64,000 nt of DNA from UBA4427 sp046351135 (lineage in GTDB: Bacteria > Myxococcota_A > UBA9160 > UBA4427): assembly GCA_046351135.1 (NCBI GenBank), contig JAXLZA010000008.1:62001-126000 (forward strand), read 5' to 3'. The position numbers and the translations under genes are program-made. Below, one piece after another: positions 8,932 through 19,048 of the stretch; the first letter of the stretch is position 1, and every line of letters begins with the position of its first letter. Below the pieces are notes generated by a model that was not told where the DNA came from, did not search any database, and saw only the letters and a list, made by a program, of their open reading frames with translations.

Positions 8932-9642
8932 ATGGCCCCCGACACGAGCTCGCGACCCACGACCGCCGCCCCCAGCGCCGCCGAGGCCGCCCTCGACTTC
9001 GTGCGCGACGGCATGAAGCTCGGCCTCGGGACGGGCCGCGCCGCCGCCGCCTTCGTCGAGGCCCTCGGTGCCCGCGTCGCGAAGGGCCTGCGGGTCACCG
9101 GCGTCCCGACGAGCGAAGCGACCGCCGCCCTCGCCGGCCGGCTCGGCATTCCCCTCGCGCGCCTCGACGAGGTCCCGCGACTCGACGTGACCTTCGACGG
9201 CGCGGACGAGGTCGATCCGAAGCTCGACGTCATCAAGGGCTACGGCGCGGCGATGGTGCGCGAGAAGATCGTGGCCCGGAGCTCCGAGCGGCTCGTCATC
9301 CTGATCGGGCCCGAGAAGCTCGTGAAGCAGCTCGGCGAGCGCGGACGGCTCCCGATCGAGGTGCTCCCGTTCGGCCGTGCGCTGGTCGAGCGCGAGCTCG
9401 CGCGCCTCGGCCTCGCGAGCGAGGTGCGCCGCGGCGAGAACGGTGAGCCCGTCGTCACCGACAACGGCAACCTCGTCCTCGACGCGAAGCTCTCGCCGCC
9501 CCTCGACGCCCGCGCCCTCGAGCAGGCGATCTGCGGCCTCCCCGGCGTCGTCGGCACCGGCTTCTTCCTCGACATGGCCGACGCCGTCATCGTCGGCAGC
9601 GACGACGCGGTCGAGATCCGCAGGCGCCCGGGCCGCGGCTGA
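8932..9642 (+). CDS. rpiA: Ribose-5-phosphate isomerase A
   Basis: A 236-residue RpiA that interconverts ribose-5-phosphate and ribulose-5-phosphate. LGLGTGRAAAAFVEAL (about 31-46) matches the GxGTGS-type phosphate loop with Arg where Ser is usual; the catalytic Asp is in FDGADEVD and the Glu/Lys pair in MVREKIVA. The lysine motif reads KGYGAAM instead of the common KGGGGA. It is the last gene of the tal-pgi-rpiA operon, so three non-oxidative pentose phosphate/glycolysis steps are co-regulated. Confidence 0.93.
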   Translation: MAPDTSSRPTTAAPSAAEAALDFVRDGMKLGLGTGRAAAAFVEALGARVAKGLRVTGVPTSEATAALAGRLGIPLARLDEVPRLDVTFDGADEVDPKLDVIKGYGAAMVREKIVARSSERLVILIGPEKLVKQLGERGRLPIEVLPFGRALVERELARLGLASEVRRGENGEPVVTDNGNLVLDAKLSPPLDARALEQAICGLPGVVGTGFFLDMADAVIVGSDDAVEIRRRPGRG

Positions 9643-9815
9643 CCCGGCGCCGCGCGCTCCCCGCCGCCCGCGATTCGCGGGATTTCTTCGCCCCCGGAAT
9701 TCCCAGCGGCCCCGCGCACATCCCCGCCGCCCCTCCCGCCTGCCTGCACCTTCCCTGCCGCTCGTTCGCCCTACCCGCGACTCCGGATCGGTTAGTCTGG
9801 CGTCCGGGAGCCCCC

Positions 9816-10145
9816 ATGTACCGACGTCCCTTCCTCGTGCTGCCCGGCGGCGATTGCATCCCGCTCGAAGGCGACTGGCGGATCGAGCCGCTGCGCGGCG
9901 AGTGGTACGTCCTGGGCCACCACACCGTCTTCCGCTTCGACAGCGAGCAGGAAGCCCTCGCCCGCCTCGCCCACCTCCGCGGCGAGGCCTCGCCCAACGC
10001 GGTCGCCGCCTTCACCCTCGAACTCGACGACGACACCGAAGCGCTCGACGGGGCGGGCGAGCGCGACGGGCACACGCGCGCCGACCGGGTCGGGTTCGCG
10101 GCCCTCGCGCCCGCCGACCTGATCGGCGAGGCGGATCTGCATTAG
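9816..10145 (+). CDS. Small protein of unknown function
   Basis: A 109-residue acidic protein, not recognised. The first half (GGDCIPLEGDWRIEPLRGEW) has regularly spaced Trp and Gly and looks beta-rich; the rest is acidic with no signal peptide or membrane segment. GGGAG lies 5 nt before the ATG, and TAGTCT at 9793-9798 is a plausible -10, so the start is believable. Its end overlaps by 4 nt the end of the convergent thioesterase gene. High GC at third positions supports real coding. Confidence 0.65.
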   Translation: MYRRPFLVLPGGDCIPLEGDWRIEPLRGEWYVLGHHTVFRFDSEQEALARLAHLRGEASPNAVAAFTLELDDDTEALDGAGERDGHTRADRVGFAALAPADLIGEADLH

Positions 10146-10831
10146 TCGGCGGCGCGCTCCCGGGCGAGCCCGCGGAGGCGCTCGGCCGGGATCGACACGA
10201 ACAGCCCTTCGGCCTCGGCCTTGAGGTCGCTGCCCGCGTAGAGCTGGCACTCGGTGAAGATCTTGCGGCCCTCGACGCGCACGAGCTGGGCCTCGAAGCG
10301 CAGCTCGACGTGGAGCGGCGTCGGCTTGCGGTAGTGGACGGTCAGCCTTCCCGTCATGCCGGGATTGCCGCCGAGGGACTGGACGTAGCCCAGGACCTCG
10401 TCGAAGGCGGCCGCGACGAATCCGCCGTGGACGTGGCCGGGCGGGCCCTCGTAGGCGGAGCCGAAGGTCCCCATCGCGGCCGCCGTGCGTTCACCCGTCC
10501 GGCCGATCGTGAGCGGCGGAGCGAGCGGGTTGGCGAGGCCGATGAGCGGACTCTGGTCAAAGAAGGCGGCCACGTTGCCGGCATTGGCGGCCTCGGCATG
10601 GCCCATCACGCGTTCGAGCTTCGGGTGCGAAGCCAGGCGATCCGCATAACGCTCGAGCGCGTCGGCCGCGGCCGAGAGCTCGCCCTCCGGCGCGTCGCTC
10701 AGGACCATGTGGGCGATCACGCGGCGCATCGCGTCGGCGAGTCGCCGCTTCTGGGCCCAGACGCTCGGGTTCGGCACGTCCCGGGCGTCGTAATGGGGCT
10801 CGATCGGCGGTCGGTCATTCGAATCGCTCAA
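10142..10831 (-). CDS. PaaI-like hotdog-fold thioesterase
   Basis: About 229 residues with a C-terminal hotdog domain: PPGHVHGGFVAAAFDEVLGY is the PaaI/HGG-type catalytic helix, followed by TGRLTVHYRKPTPLHVELRFEA-type strands (as seen in many acyl-CoA thioesterases). The N-terminal 80 residues are helical and less typical. It would hydrolyse an acyl-CoA thioester of unknown chain. No ATG fits: the most likely start is TTG at 10831, and the frame remains open further upstream into the divergent regulator's promoter. Function class is fairly sure, start position is not. Confidence 0.8.
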   Translation of the reverse strand: MSDSNDRPPIEPHYDARDVPNPSVWAQKRRLADAMRRVIAHMVLSDAPEGELSAAADALERYADRLASHPKLERVMGHAEAANAGNVAAFFDQSPLIGLANPLAPPLTIGRTGERTAAAMGTFGSAYEGPPGHVHGGFVAAAFDEVLGYVQSLGGNPGMTGRLTVHYRKPTPLHVELRFEAQLVRVEGRKIFTECQLYAGSDLKAEAEGLFVSIPAERLRGLARERAAD

Positions 10832-11051
10832 GGTCCGTCTCCGGCGAAGATCACGTCGCTCGGGAGTGAACCGGATCGCGATCGCCCCCTCAATGGTTCG
10901 CATCCGAGGAGGGAAGGCGCGCAGCTTCGGGGCCGCGTCCGACGGAAATCGGAGCGTTTCTGGAGGAGATTCGAAGCGCGCGATCGCGCGTCGCGCCCCA
11001 CCTTCCGTCCACGGCCCGGCGCCTGCGCGACGCGGCCACGGAGGGAGCGCG

Positions 11052-12515
<1,464 letters not shown>

Positions 12516-12906
12516 GGACGGACTCGCACGGGCGGAGGGGCAGACCGACGAGGGACGGGAACCGTCGTTCGGGAGAGCGGATCGGGCAGCTCTCGGCGAC
12601 GGGATCGCTCAGCAGAAACGAAGGTCCGACGGATCGCTGTGGTCCTTGGGTCCCCGTGCATCCTCCTCGATCGTCACGGACGGACGACGATCTCGTCGCC
12701 CGGTCCGGGGGAATCGATCCGGATCCGACGGACGAAATGCACCACGCTCCCGGCGGCCGAGCGGATCCGATCCACGAAGTTCGCCGAAGATCGCCGCAGG
12801 TGAGCCGCCCGCTCACCCGGAGCGCGATCGAATCACCCTGCGTGCGTTCCGATTCGGTTCCGATCTCGATCGTGCAATCCGCTGCGGGCCTGCCCCATCG
12901 AATCGA
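12516..12906. other. Convergent intergenic region with one hairpin
   Basis: A 391-nt gap between the convergent sigma-54 activator and ATPase operon. The only clear structure is a 7-bp perfect hairpin, GGTGAGC (12799-12805) with GCTCACC (12811-12817), which could end either unit; it lacks a T-run. Short open frames on the minus strand show no family features and are not called. Confidence 0.4.
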
Positions 12907-13590
12907 TCACGACGTCGTCCCGTTCTCCCCATTGCGAATCGCCGCCCCGACGTAGACCGTGGTCAGGATCGAGAAGATGTAGGCCTGGAGCAGTCCGATC
13001 AGCAGGTCGAGGGCCATCAGCGGCATCGGGACCAGGAACCCGGTGAGCGCGACGAGCAGGCCCACGATCAGATGTCCCGACATCATGTTTCCGAAGAGCC
13101 GCACCGAGAGGGCGAGGGTCCGCGAGAACTCGGCGATCAGATGAAGCGGGGCGAGCAGCGGATTCGGGCGAAGATAGTCGAGCAGATACTCGCGCACGCC
13201 GCGCGCCCGAATCCCCGTCACCGGCACGGCCAGGAAGACGATCGCCGCCAGCGCCGAGGTCGTCGCGAGGCTGGCCGTCGGAGGACGTACGCCGGGAAGC
13301 TGGCCCGAGAGATTGCAGGCTGCAATGAAGAGGAAGAGACTTCCGGAGAGCGTCACGATCGCGGGCTCGGCCCGGCCCGCCACGTCCCGCACCAGGCGAT
13401 CGAGCCACTCGACGGTGAGCAGCGCGATCGCCGCTGGCGCGCCGTTCGGCGAGCGCTCGAGCGCCGTGCGCAGCAGGAGCGCGACCAGGACGAGCGCGAC
13501 GGATACCGCCAGCGAGGTGAGCATCGTTCCCGTCACGGGCAGGCTGCCCAGGGTGAACACGATCGTCTCGCCGAAGACCTGATCGTTCAT
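12907..13590 (-). CDS. atpB: N-type ATPase F0 subunit a
   Basis: A 227-residue membrane stator subunit with about five hydrophobic helices. The key helix EFSRTLALSVRLFGNMMSGH (about residues 137-156) contains the invariant Arg that faces the rotor c-ring; the following helices (MPLMALDLLIGLLQAYIFS) are also typical. It starts 5 nt after atpQ and is the last gene of the operon. In published N-ATPase operons atpB precedes atpE; here it is at the opposite end. No atpR lies between it and atpQ. Confidence 0.93.
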   Translation of the reverse strand: MNDQVFGETIVFTLGSLPVTGTMLTSLAVSVALVLVALLLRTALERSPNGAPAAIALLTVEWLDRLVRDVAGRAEPAIVTLSGSLFLFIAACNLSGQLPGVRPPTASLATTSALAAIVFLAVPVTGIRARGVREYLLDYLRPNPLLAPLHLIAEFSRTLALSVRLFGNMMSGHLIVGLLVALTGFLVPMPLMALDLLIGLLQAYIFSILTTVYVGAAIRNGENGTTS

Positions 13591-13595
13591 GGCCC

Positions 13596-13898
13596 CTACT
13601 TCCGGTGCTCGCGCAGGACGCGCCACGCGATCGCGCTGCCGAGCATCACGCCGGCGACGAGCAGCATCAAGGTGAAGTGCACGCCCGTGTCGAATCGGAC
13701 GTCGAGCCTGCGGCCGAGCCAGGCGCCGAGGAACGCGGGCAACGCGATCGACCAGCCCACGGTGCCCAGCACCGAGAGCGAGCGCCAGAAGAATGCGGAG
13801 CCCGGCTCACGGCGCTCGAGGCGATCGATGTCGCGATCGAGCGAGCGCCCGGCGTCGGGTCGCGAATCGGGTTCATCCGGCTTGCGCTCCTCAGCCAT
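13596..13898 (-). CDS. atpQ: N-ATPase accessory membrane protein AtpQ (AtpI-like)
   Basis: A 100-residue protein: a charged N-terminal half (LDRDIDRLERREPGS) followed by two transmembrane helices separated by a short loop (WLGRRLDVRFDTG). This is the AtpI/AtpQ pattern found in N-ATPase operons, thought to help c-ring assembly. ATG 13898 overlaps the atpC stop by 8 nt; a further upstream GTG in the same frame is less likely. The family assignment rests on topology, length and position. Confidence 0.8.
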   Translation of the reverse strand: MAEERKPDEPDSRPDAGRSLDRDIDRLERREPGSAFFWRSLSVLGTVGWSIALPAFLGAWLGRRLDVRFDTGVHFTLMLLVAGVMLGSAIAWRVLREHRK

Positions 13899-14310
13899 GG
13901 GCTGCTCCTCTGGACGATTCCGAGCTTCCACGACGGAGCTCCTGGAGAATCCCCGTCTCGAGTCGCTGGAGCACGGCGCGCAGCTCGAGATTCGCGGCCG
14001 ATCGCTCGAAGGCCACCTTCAGCGCCGCCCGGACGGAATCGGCGCCGTCTCCGATCACGGCGACGGGCGTCAGCAGGACGACCCGAAGCCCATCGCAGTG
14101 GAGCAGCCCGCCGGCGGTCGCGACGAAGCGCCGCCCGGATGGTCCCGTCATCAGCACGAGGCCCGGCTCCACCACGAGGACCGTCGCCTCCGATCGGGGT
14201 CGGAGCCCGACCTGGCCCGTGCTCGTGGGGATGCGCAGGGAGGAGACGCCTTCGTCGAGGACGACGGCCTGCGGCGTTCGAACGACGACCTGCAGGCTGC
14301 GCTCATCCAC
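13891..14310 (-). CDS. atpC: N-type ATPase F1 subunit epsilon
   Basis: A 139-residue epsilon subunit of the central stalk, with the N-terminal beta-sandwich (LQVVVRTPQAVVLDEGVSSL, GQVGLRPR) and a C-terminal helical tail that ends in a Ser/Arg-rich stretch. The start is GTG at 14310, overlapping the atpD stop by 8 nt, so translation is probably coupled; the ATG at 14306 is out of frame. Confidence 0.9.
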   Translation of the reverse strand: MDERSLQVVVRTPQAVVLDEGVSSLRIPTSTGQVGLRPRSEATVLVVEPGLVLMTGPSGRRFVATAGGLLHCDGLRVVLLTPVAVIGDGADSVRAALKVAFERSAANLELRAVLQRLETGILQELRRGSSESSRGAAHG

Positions 14311-15703
14311 GGCCCGGCTCCGCCTTCAGGTCTTCGAGGCTGCCGATCATGAACAGCTCCCGTTCGCCCCGTCCGTCGCAGCCCCCGTCCAGGATCTTCT
14401 CGACGTCGCCCACCGTCTGCTCGATCGGGACGCGCCGTCCGGGCTGGCCGGTGAAGGACTCGGTCACGTGAAAGGGCTGCGTCAGGTAGTTGCGCAGGCG
14501 GCGTGCGCGCCCGACGGAAGAGCGATCCTCGCCGGAGAGCTCGTCCATGCCGAGCATCGAGATGATGTCGCGCAGCTCCGCATAGCGCCCCAGGAGGCGT
14601 CTCGCCTCCTGCAGGACCTTCATGTGGCGGGCCCCGATGATCTCGACGTCGAGGGCCTTCGACCAGGACGCGAGGGGATCGACGGCCGGATAGAGGCCCT
14701 CGGCGGCGATGTCGCGCGAGAGCACGAGGGCGCTGTCGAGATGCCAGAAGGCATGCGTGATCGCCGGATCCGAGTAATCGTCGGCCGGGACGTAGATGGC
14801 CTGGAGGGAGATCATGTCGCCGCGCGTGGTCGCCGTGATGCGCTCTTCGAGGTCGGCGAGATCGGCCGCCAGGGTCGGCTGGTAACCGACCCGCGAGGGC
14901 ATCCGGCCGAGCAGACCCGAGACCTCCATGCCGGCCTGCACGTGGCGATAGATGTTGTCGAGCATGAACAGGACGTCTCGACCCTCGCGGTCGCGGAAGT
15001 ATTCGGCGACGGCGAGAGCGGCATGTCCGATCAGGAAGCGCGCGCCCGGCGGCTCCTTCATCTGGCCGAAGACCAGCACCGAACGATCCATGACCTTGCG
15101 CTCGAGGAGCTCCTGCCACAGCTCGAGCCCTTCGCGCGAACGCTCGCCGATGCCGGCGAAGACGGCGACGCCTTCGAGCGATTCGACGGCGTTGTAGATG
15201 AACTCGGTCAGGACGACGGTCTTGCCGACCCCGGCTCCTCCGAAGACGGCGGCGCGCCCACCGTGCACGATGGGACAGAAGAAGTCGATGACCTTGATGC
15301 CCGTCTCGTAGACCTGACCCGAAGGTCGACGTTCGGAGGCCCGCGGCGGCGGACGTCGCAATCGAGCCTGCGCGACGGCCGCAGGGGGCGGGCCGCCGTC
15401 GAGGGGGCGGCCGTGCAGGTCCATCACGCGCCCGAGCAGGGCCGGACCGACCGGAATGGAGAGCGGCTGGCCGTCGGATTCGACGGGATCCCCGCGCTGG
15501 AGGCCTCGAGTCGAATCGAGGGCGATGACGCGCACCGTGCCGAGGTCGATGTGGCCATAGACCTCTCCGGTGACGGGCGCCCTGTTCTCCGGACGGCAGA
15601 TCACGCCGCAGCCGATCGCGGGGATCGGGCCTTCGAAGCCGATGTCGAGGATCGTTCCCCGAATCGACCGGATCGTCCCTCGCAGCCTCGGGCTCTCGCT
15701 CAT
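14303..15703 (-). CDS. atpD: N-type ATPase F1 catalytic subunit beta
   Basis: A 466-residue catalytic subunit. The P-loop GGAGVGKTV is at about 155-163 and the catalytic Glu in GIGERSREG at about 187; ALVLSRDIAAEGLYPAVDP and FTGQPGRRVP are beta-subunit signatures. The ATG at 15703 overlaps the atpG stop (ATGA). In the standard N-ATPase operon this gene comes first; here it is fifth. Intact catalytic residues argue for a working enzyme. Confidence 0.95.
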   Translation of the reverse strand: MSESPRLRGTIRSIRGTILDIGFEGPIPAIGCGVICRPENRAPVTGEVYGHIDLGTVRVIALDSTRGLQRGDPVESDGQPLSIPVGPALLGRVMDLHGRPLDGGPPPAAVAQARLRRPPPRASERRPSGQVYETGIKVIDFFCPIVHGGRAAVFGGAGVGKTVVLTEFIYNAVESLEGVAVFAGIGERSREGLELWQELLERKVMDRSVLVFGQMKEPPGARFLIGHAALAVAEYFRDREGRDVLFMLDNIYRHVQAGMEVSGLLGRMPSRVGYQPTLAADLADLEERITATTRGDMISLQAIYVPADDYSDPAITHAFWHLDSALVLSRDIAAEGLYPAVDPLASWSKALDVEIIGARHMKVLQEARRLLGRYAELRDIISMLGMDELSGEDRSSVGRARRLRNYLTQPFHVTESFTGQPGRRVPIEQTVGDVEKILDGGCDGRGERELFMIGSLEDLKAEPGRG

Positions 15704-16542
15704 TCGAGCCACTCCTCCTGCCGCGCGGACCGCGAAGCCACCACGATCTCGAGCACCTCCTGCGTGGAGGCCTCCCGACGAAGGGCAGCGGCCAGTCGAT
15801 TCGTCGACGCGATGCGATCCTCGAGCCAGGATCGCGCGGCCTCTGCGGTCACGAGACGTTTGCCGTGCTCGGAGGCCAGGGACTCGAGCAGAGCCTCGTA
15901 GAGCGAGGCGTAGAGCGCTTCGCGAACCACGACCGCCCGAAGGTGCTCGGCATCGCAGTAGCGGGAAGCGGCGAGCGGCGGAAGATCCGTCGGGCAGACC
16001 ACCGGAAGGAGCGGAACGCGAATCGGCACGTATTGCCCCGCGCCCTCGAACCGGGCCGCTACGAGCCAGAGCGCGGCCAGCTCGCCTCGTCGTCGCAGAT
16101 CGACGAGCGTGTCGACCAGCGGAAGCAGGAGTCCCGACAGCGCTCGCACGCTCGTCGGAGCCGACTGCACGGAGACCGGCTCGACGCCCGCGGCCGCCAG
16201 ATGGGAGAGCGCACGGGCGCCGAGGCAGATCAGCGGACCGGGGCCGATCCCTTCGCGCAGGGCCATCGCCTCCCGGACGAGGCTCGCCGTGTAGTCGCCG
16301 ACCATGCCGAGATCGGCGGCGACGAGCACGATCCCCGCCGGCCCCGACCGGCTCGAGGCCTTCGGCGATCCTTCGAGCACCGCGAGGAAGCGACGCATCT
16401 CGTCGCGATACGTCCGCACGGATTCGAGCGGCGCCCGCGCCTCGCGAAAATGTTGCGCCGACAGGGAACGCAAGGCACCGACCGCCTCCTGGAGAGTGCC
16501 GAGCACGCGAATGTGACGCGCCAGAACGCGCTCGCTGCTCAC
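15700..16542 (-). CDS. atpG: N-type ATPase F1 subunit gamma
   Basis: A 280-residue rotor shaft subunit. The N-terminal helix (LARHIRVLGTLQEAVGALRS) and C-terminal helix (NRLAAALRREASTQEVLEIV) form the coiled coil, with a Rossmann-like middle (GIVLVAADLGMVGDYTASLV). Sequence is divergent from housekeeping gamma subunits, as usual for N-ATPases. The start is GTG 16542, overlapping the atpA stop by 4 nt (GTGA). Order and overlaps make the call secure despite divergence. Confidence 0.88.
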   Translation of the reverse strand: MSSERVLARHIRVLGTLQEAVGALRSLSAQHFREARAPLESVRTYRDEMRRFLAVLEGSPKASSRSGPAGIVLVAADLGMVGDYTASLVREAMALREGIGPGPLICLGARALSHLAAAGVEPVSVQSAPTSVRALSGLLLPLVDTLVDLRRRGELAALWLVAARFEGAGQYVPIRVPLLPVVCPTDLPPLAASRYCDAEHLRAVVVREALYASLYEALLESLASEHGKRLVTAEAARSWLEDRIASTNRLAAALRREASTQEVLEIVVASRSARQEEWLE

Positions 16543-18062
16543 TTCGGCTCCCCCCCGGCCCGCCTCGGAGCGCGGGTGTCGACGAGGCGGTGGATCCGGT
16601 CGAGCCAGCCCGCGTCGGGGAGCTCCCCCCGATCGAGGCTGGCGGCCACGCTCGGCTCGGCGGCACGAACCCGGGCCACGAGGCTCGCGACACGCTCCGG
16701 CGCTTCGTCGGGCGTGGCGCCTTCCAGCCAACCCTCGAAGACGGAGTAGACCGCGATGACCTGGTCGAGGATCCCGCGCGGCATCAGCCGTCCCTGCTGC
16801 AGGATCGCGCGCAGCACACGTCCCCGCGCGAGCTCCTGCTCGACACCGGCCTCGAGATCGAGGCCCACACGCGAGATCGACTCGAGCTCCTCGAAGCGAG
16901 ACTGCTGGATACGCAGGTTCCGCGCCGCGCGACGCATGGCCGTCGGCTGGGCGGCCCCCCCGATCCGCGACACGCTGCGACCGATGTCGACGGCCGGTCG
17001 TTCGCCCCGGGCGAATCGCCCGGCGTCGAGATAGATCTGGCCGTCGGTGATCGAGATGATGTTGGTCGGGATGTAGGCCGCGATGTCGTTCTCGGTCGTC
17101 TCGACGATGGGAATCGCGGTCACCGACCCACCCCCCGCCGCCGGACTTCGGGCCGCGGCGCGCTCGAGCAGCTCCGCGTGGATGAAGAACACGTCGCCGG
17201 GAAACGCCTCGCGACCGGGCGGCCGGTCGAGCAGGAGACTCAGCTCGCGATAGGCGTCGGCGTGCTTGGTGAGGTCGTCGTAGACCACCAGGGCATGCCC
17301 CCCCTGGTCGCGAAACCACTCGGCGACGGACGCACCGGCGTAGGGCGCCAGGTAGCGCATGCCGGGGGGGAGCGAGGCCTCGGCCGCGACGATCGCCGTA
17401 TTCTGAAGGGCGCCGGCGCGGCGCAGGGTCTCGCGCAGCGCCTGAACCCTGGTCATCGCCTGTCCGATCATCACGTAGACGCAGGCCACGTCGCCCGCGC
17501 GCTGGGCCACGATCACGTCCTCGGCGACCGCCGTCTTGCCGACGTTGCGATCGCCGATCACGAGCTCGCGCTGTCCCCTTCCGATCGGAATCGCGGCGTC
17601 GACGACGAGCACGCCGGTGTGCAGCGGCTCGTCGACGGGCTTGCGCTCGATCAGCTCGGGCGCCGCTCGGAAGAGCTCGAGCCGCGGCTCGGCGGGCAGC
17701 GGCCCGAGCCCGTCGATCGGCTCGCCGAGCGGGTCGACGACCCGGCCCAGGATCGCGGGGCCCACCGGCAGGTCCGGAAGTCGTCCCGTCCCGACGACCC
17801 CTTCTCCGGCTCGCACCTTTTCGGCGCCCGAGAGCAGCAGGACGTCCGTCCCGCTCGCGCGCAGATCGAAGGCCATGCCGAGCGCGCCCGAGTCGAAGCG
17901 GACGAGCTCCTCGAAGGCGACGGACTCGAGTCCGGCGACTCGCGCGACACCGTCGCCCGTTCGAACCACGACACCCCGATTCCGGAAGATCCCCGTCGGA
18001 TCGACGCCCCGCGCCGCGCGGAGGATCCGCTGCTCGGGCAGCGGCTCAGCCACCGTGCCCAC
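16539..18062 (-). CDS. atpA: N-type ATPase F1 subunit alpha
   Basis: A 507-residue nucleotide-binding but non-catalytic subunit. The P-loop GDRNVGKTA is at about 170-178; VYVMIGQAMTRVQAL and the ETTENDIAAYIPTNIISITD segment with its following GQIYLDAGRFARG are characteristic. The start is GTG at 18062, or possibly GTG at 18053; both overlap the end of atpF. It follows atpF and precedes atpG, the normal F-A-G sub-order of N-ATPase operons. Confidence 0.95.
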   Translation of the reverse strand: MGTVAEPLPEQRILRAARGVDPTGIFRNRGVVVRTGDGVARVAGLESVAFEELVRFDSGALGMAFDLRASGTDVLLLSGAEKVRAGEGVVGTGRLPDLPVGPAILGRVVDPLGEPIDGLGPLPAEPRLELFRAAPELIERKPVDEPLHTGVLVVDAAIPIGRGQRELVIGDRNVGKTAVAEDVIVAQRAGDVACVYVMIGQAMTRVQALRETLRRAGALQNTAIVAAEASLPPGMRYLAPYAGASVAEWFRDQGGHALVVYDDLTKHADAYRELSLLLDRPPGREAFPGDVFFIHAELLERAAARSPAAGGGSVTAIPIVETTENDIAAYIPTNIISITDGQIYLDAGRFARGERPAVDIGRSVSRIGGAAQPTAMRRAARNLRIQQSRFEELESISRVGLDLEAGVEQELARGRVLRAILQQGRLMPRGILDQVIAVYSVFEGWLEGATPDEAPERVASLVARVRAAEPSVAASLDRGELPDAGWLDRIHRLVDTRAPRRAGGEPK

Positions 18063-18780
18063 CCGCCTGCTCGAGCTGGCTCACGAGCAGTCCCGCCACC
18101 TGATCGGCCAGGCCTCGGACCGAGGCGTCGACCAGACCTCGGCCCGTCACGATGCGCAGGCCGGCCACGAGCTCCGGATCGACGCGAGCATGGAGGTCCG
18201 ACGCCGAGACGCCCGCGGTTTCGGCGAGGACGACGACGGTGTCGGCATCCAACGGGCGAGCGGACTCGACGACCAGCGACCCCAGCGTGCCCGCGCTGCG
18301 CAGGCGTTCGAGCTCGCGACGGGCCACCGCGAGGAGCCCCTCCTCGAGGTCCGGTCCACCGAGCAGCGCGAGCACCCGCACGATGATGTCCCGTGCGGCG
18401 AGCGCCGCATCCTGGGCCAGCACGTGGGCCTGCGACCGGCGTTCCGAATCGAGCTGCGCCGCTCGGGCCGAGCGCTCGCGCTCGCCCTCTGCGCGCACGG
18501 ATTCGATCAGCCGCGCGCGCTCGGCCTCGGCCTCGTTCCGCACGCGTTGCCGCAGCGCATCGAGAGAGGATTCGAACTCGGCGCGCTGCGCGCGGGCCTC
18601 CGACAGGGTGCGCTCGGCCTCGGCCCGTGCAGCCCGGGCCGCATTCTGGTCCGCCTCGTACGCAGCGCGTCGTTGTTCGAGAGCCGCTCTCACCGGCCGG
18701 AAGAACGCCCACGAGAGCACCGCCGCGAGCAGCAGTAAATTGGCGACCTCGAACAGGAAGGTGGCCCAGCCGGCCGACAC
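18046..18780 (-). CDS. atpF: N-type ATPase subunit b with delta-like C-terminal part
   Basis: A 244-residue stator protein: one N-terminal membrane helix (FEVANLLLLAAVLSWAFF), a long charged coiled coil (about 30-130, many Arg/Glu/Ala heptads), then a globular end (about 150-244) ending LADQVAGLLVSQLEQ that resembles subunit delta. N-ATPases lack a separate delta gene and carry this extended b, as here. The start is GTG 18780, 10 nt after the atpE stop. Confidence 0.88.
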   Translation of the reverse strand: MSAGWATFLFEVANLLLLAAVLSWAFFRPVRAALEQRRAAYEADQNAARAARAEAERTLSEARAQRAEFESSLDALRQRVRNEAEAERARLIESVRAEGERERSARAAQLDSERRSQAHVLAQDAALAARDIIVRVLALLGGPDLEEGLLAVARRELERLRSAGTLGSLVVESARPLDADTVVVLAETAGVSASDLHARVDPELVAGLRIVTGRGLVDASVRGLADQVAGLLVSQLEQAGGHGG

Positions 18781-18790
18781 CGCGTGCGCT

Positions 18791-19048
18791 CTATCGACCG
18801 AGGAGCGGGTTGGCGAACAGGAGGATCAACGCGATCACGAGGCAGAAGATCGCGGTCGATTCCACCATGGCCAGACTGACGAAGAGCGTGCGCGTGATCG
18901 ATCCGGACTCGTCGGGCTGACGGGCGAGCGCATCCATCGCCGAGGACGCGATCCGGCTCTCCCCGATCGCGGCGCCGATTGCGCCAGCGCCCATCGTCAG
19001 CGCGGCTCCCAGTACCGAGATGATCGTCAGCCAATCGTGCCCGTTCAT
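18791..19048 (-). CDS. atpE: N-type ATPase rotor subunit c
   Basis: An 85-residue hairpin of two membrane helices joined by the polar loop ARQPDESG (about 42-49). The ion site shows Glu30 in IGESR (the position of Gln32 in Ilyobacter) and Glu63-Ser64-Thr65 in MVESTAI, so it has two carboxylates plus the Ser/Thr ligands. This double-Glu pattern is known from N-type c-rings. ATG 19048 has GGAGGA 5 nt upstream, so the longer open frame is rejected. It is the first gene of this operon, unlike the standard order. Confidence 0.93.
   Translation of the reverse strand: MNGHDWLTIISVLGAALTMGAGAIGAAIGESRIASSAMDALARQPDESGSITRTLFVSLAMVESTAIFCLVIALILLFANPLLGR

Noticed and set aside
5028..9236. A 1402-residue open frame on the minus strand
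   Set aside because: It lies antisense to hsp20, tal, pgi and rpiA, all of which have clear family motifs; long antisense frames are expected at this GC content.
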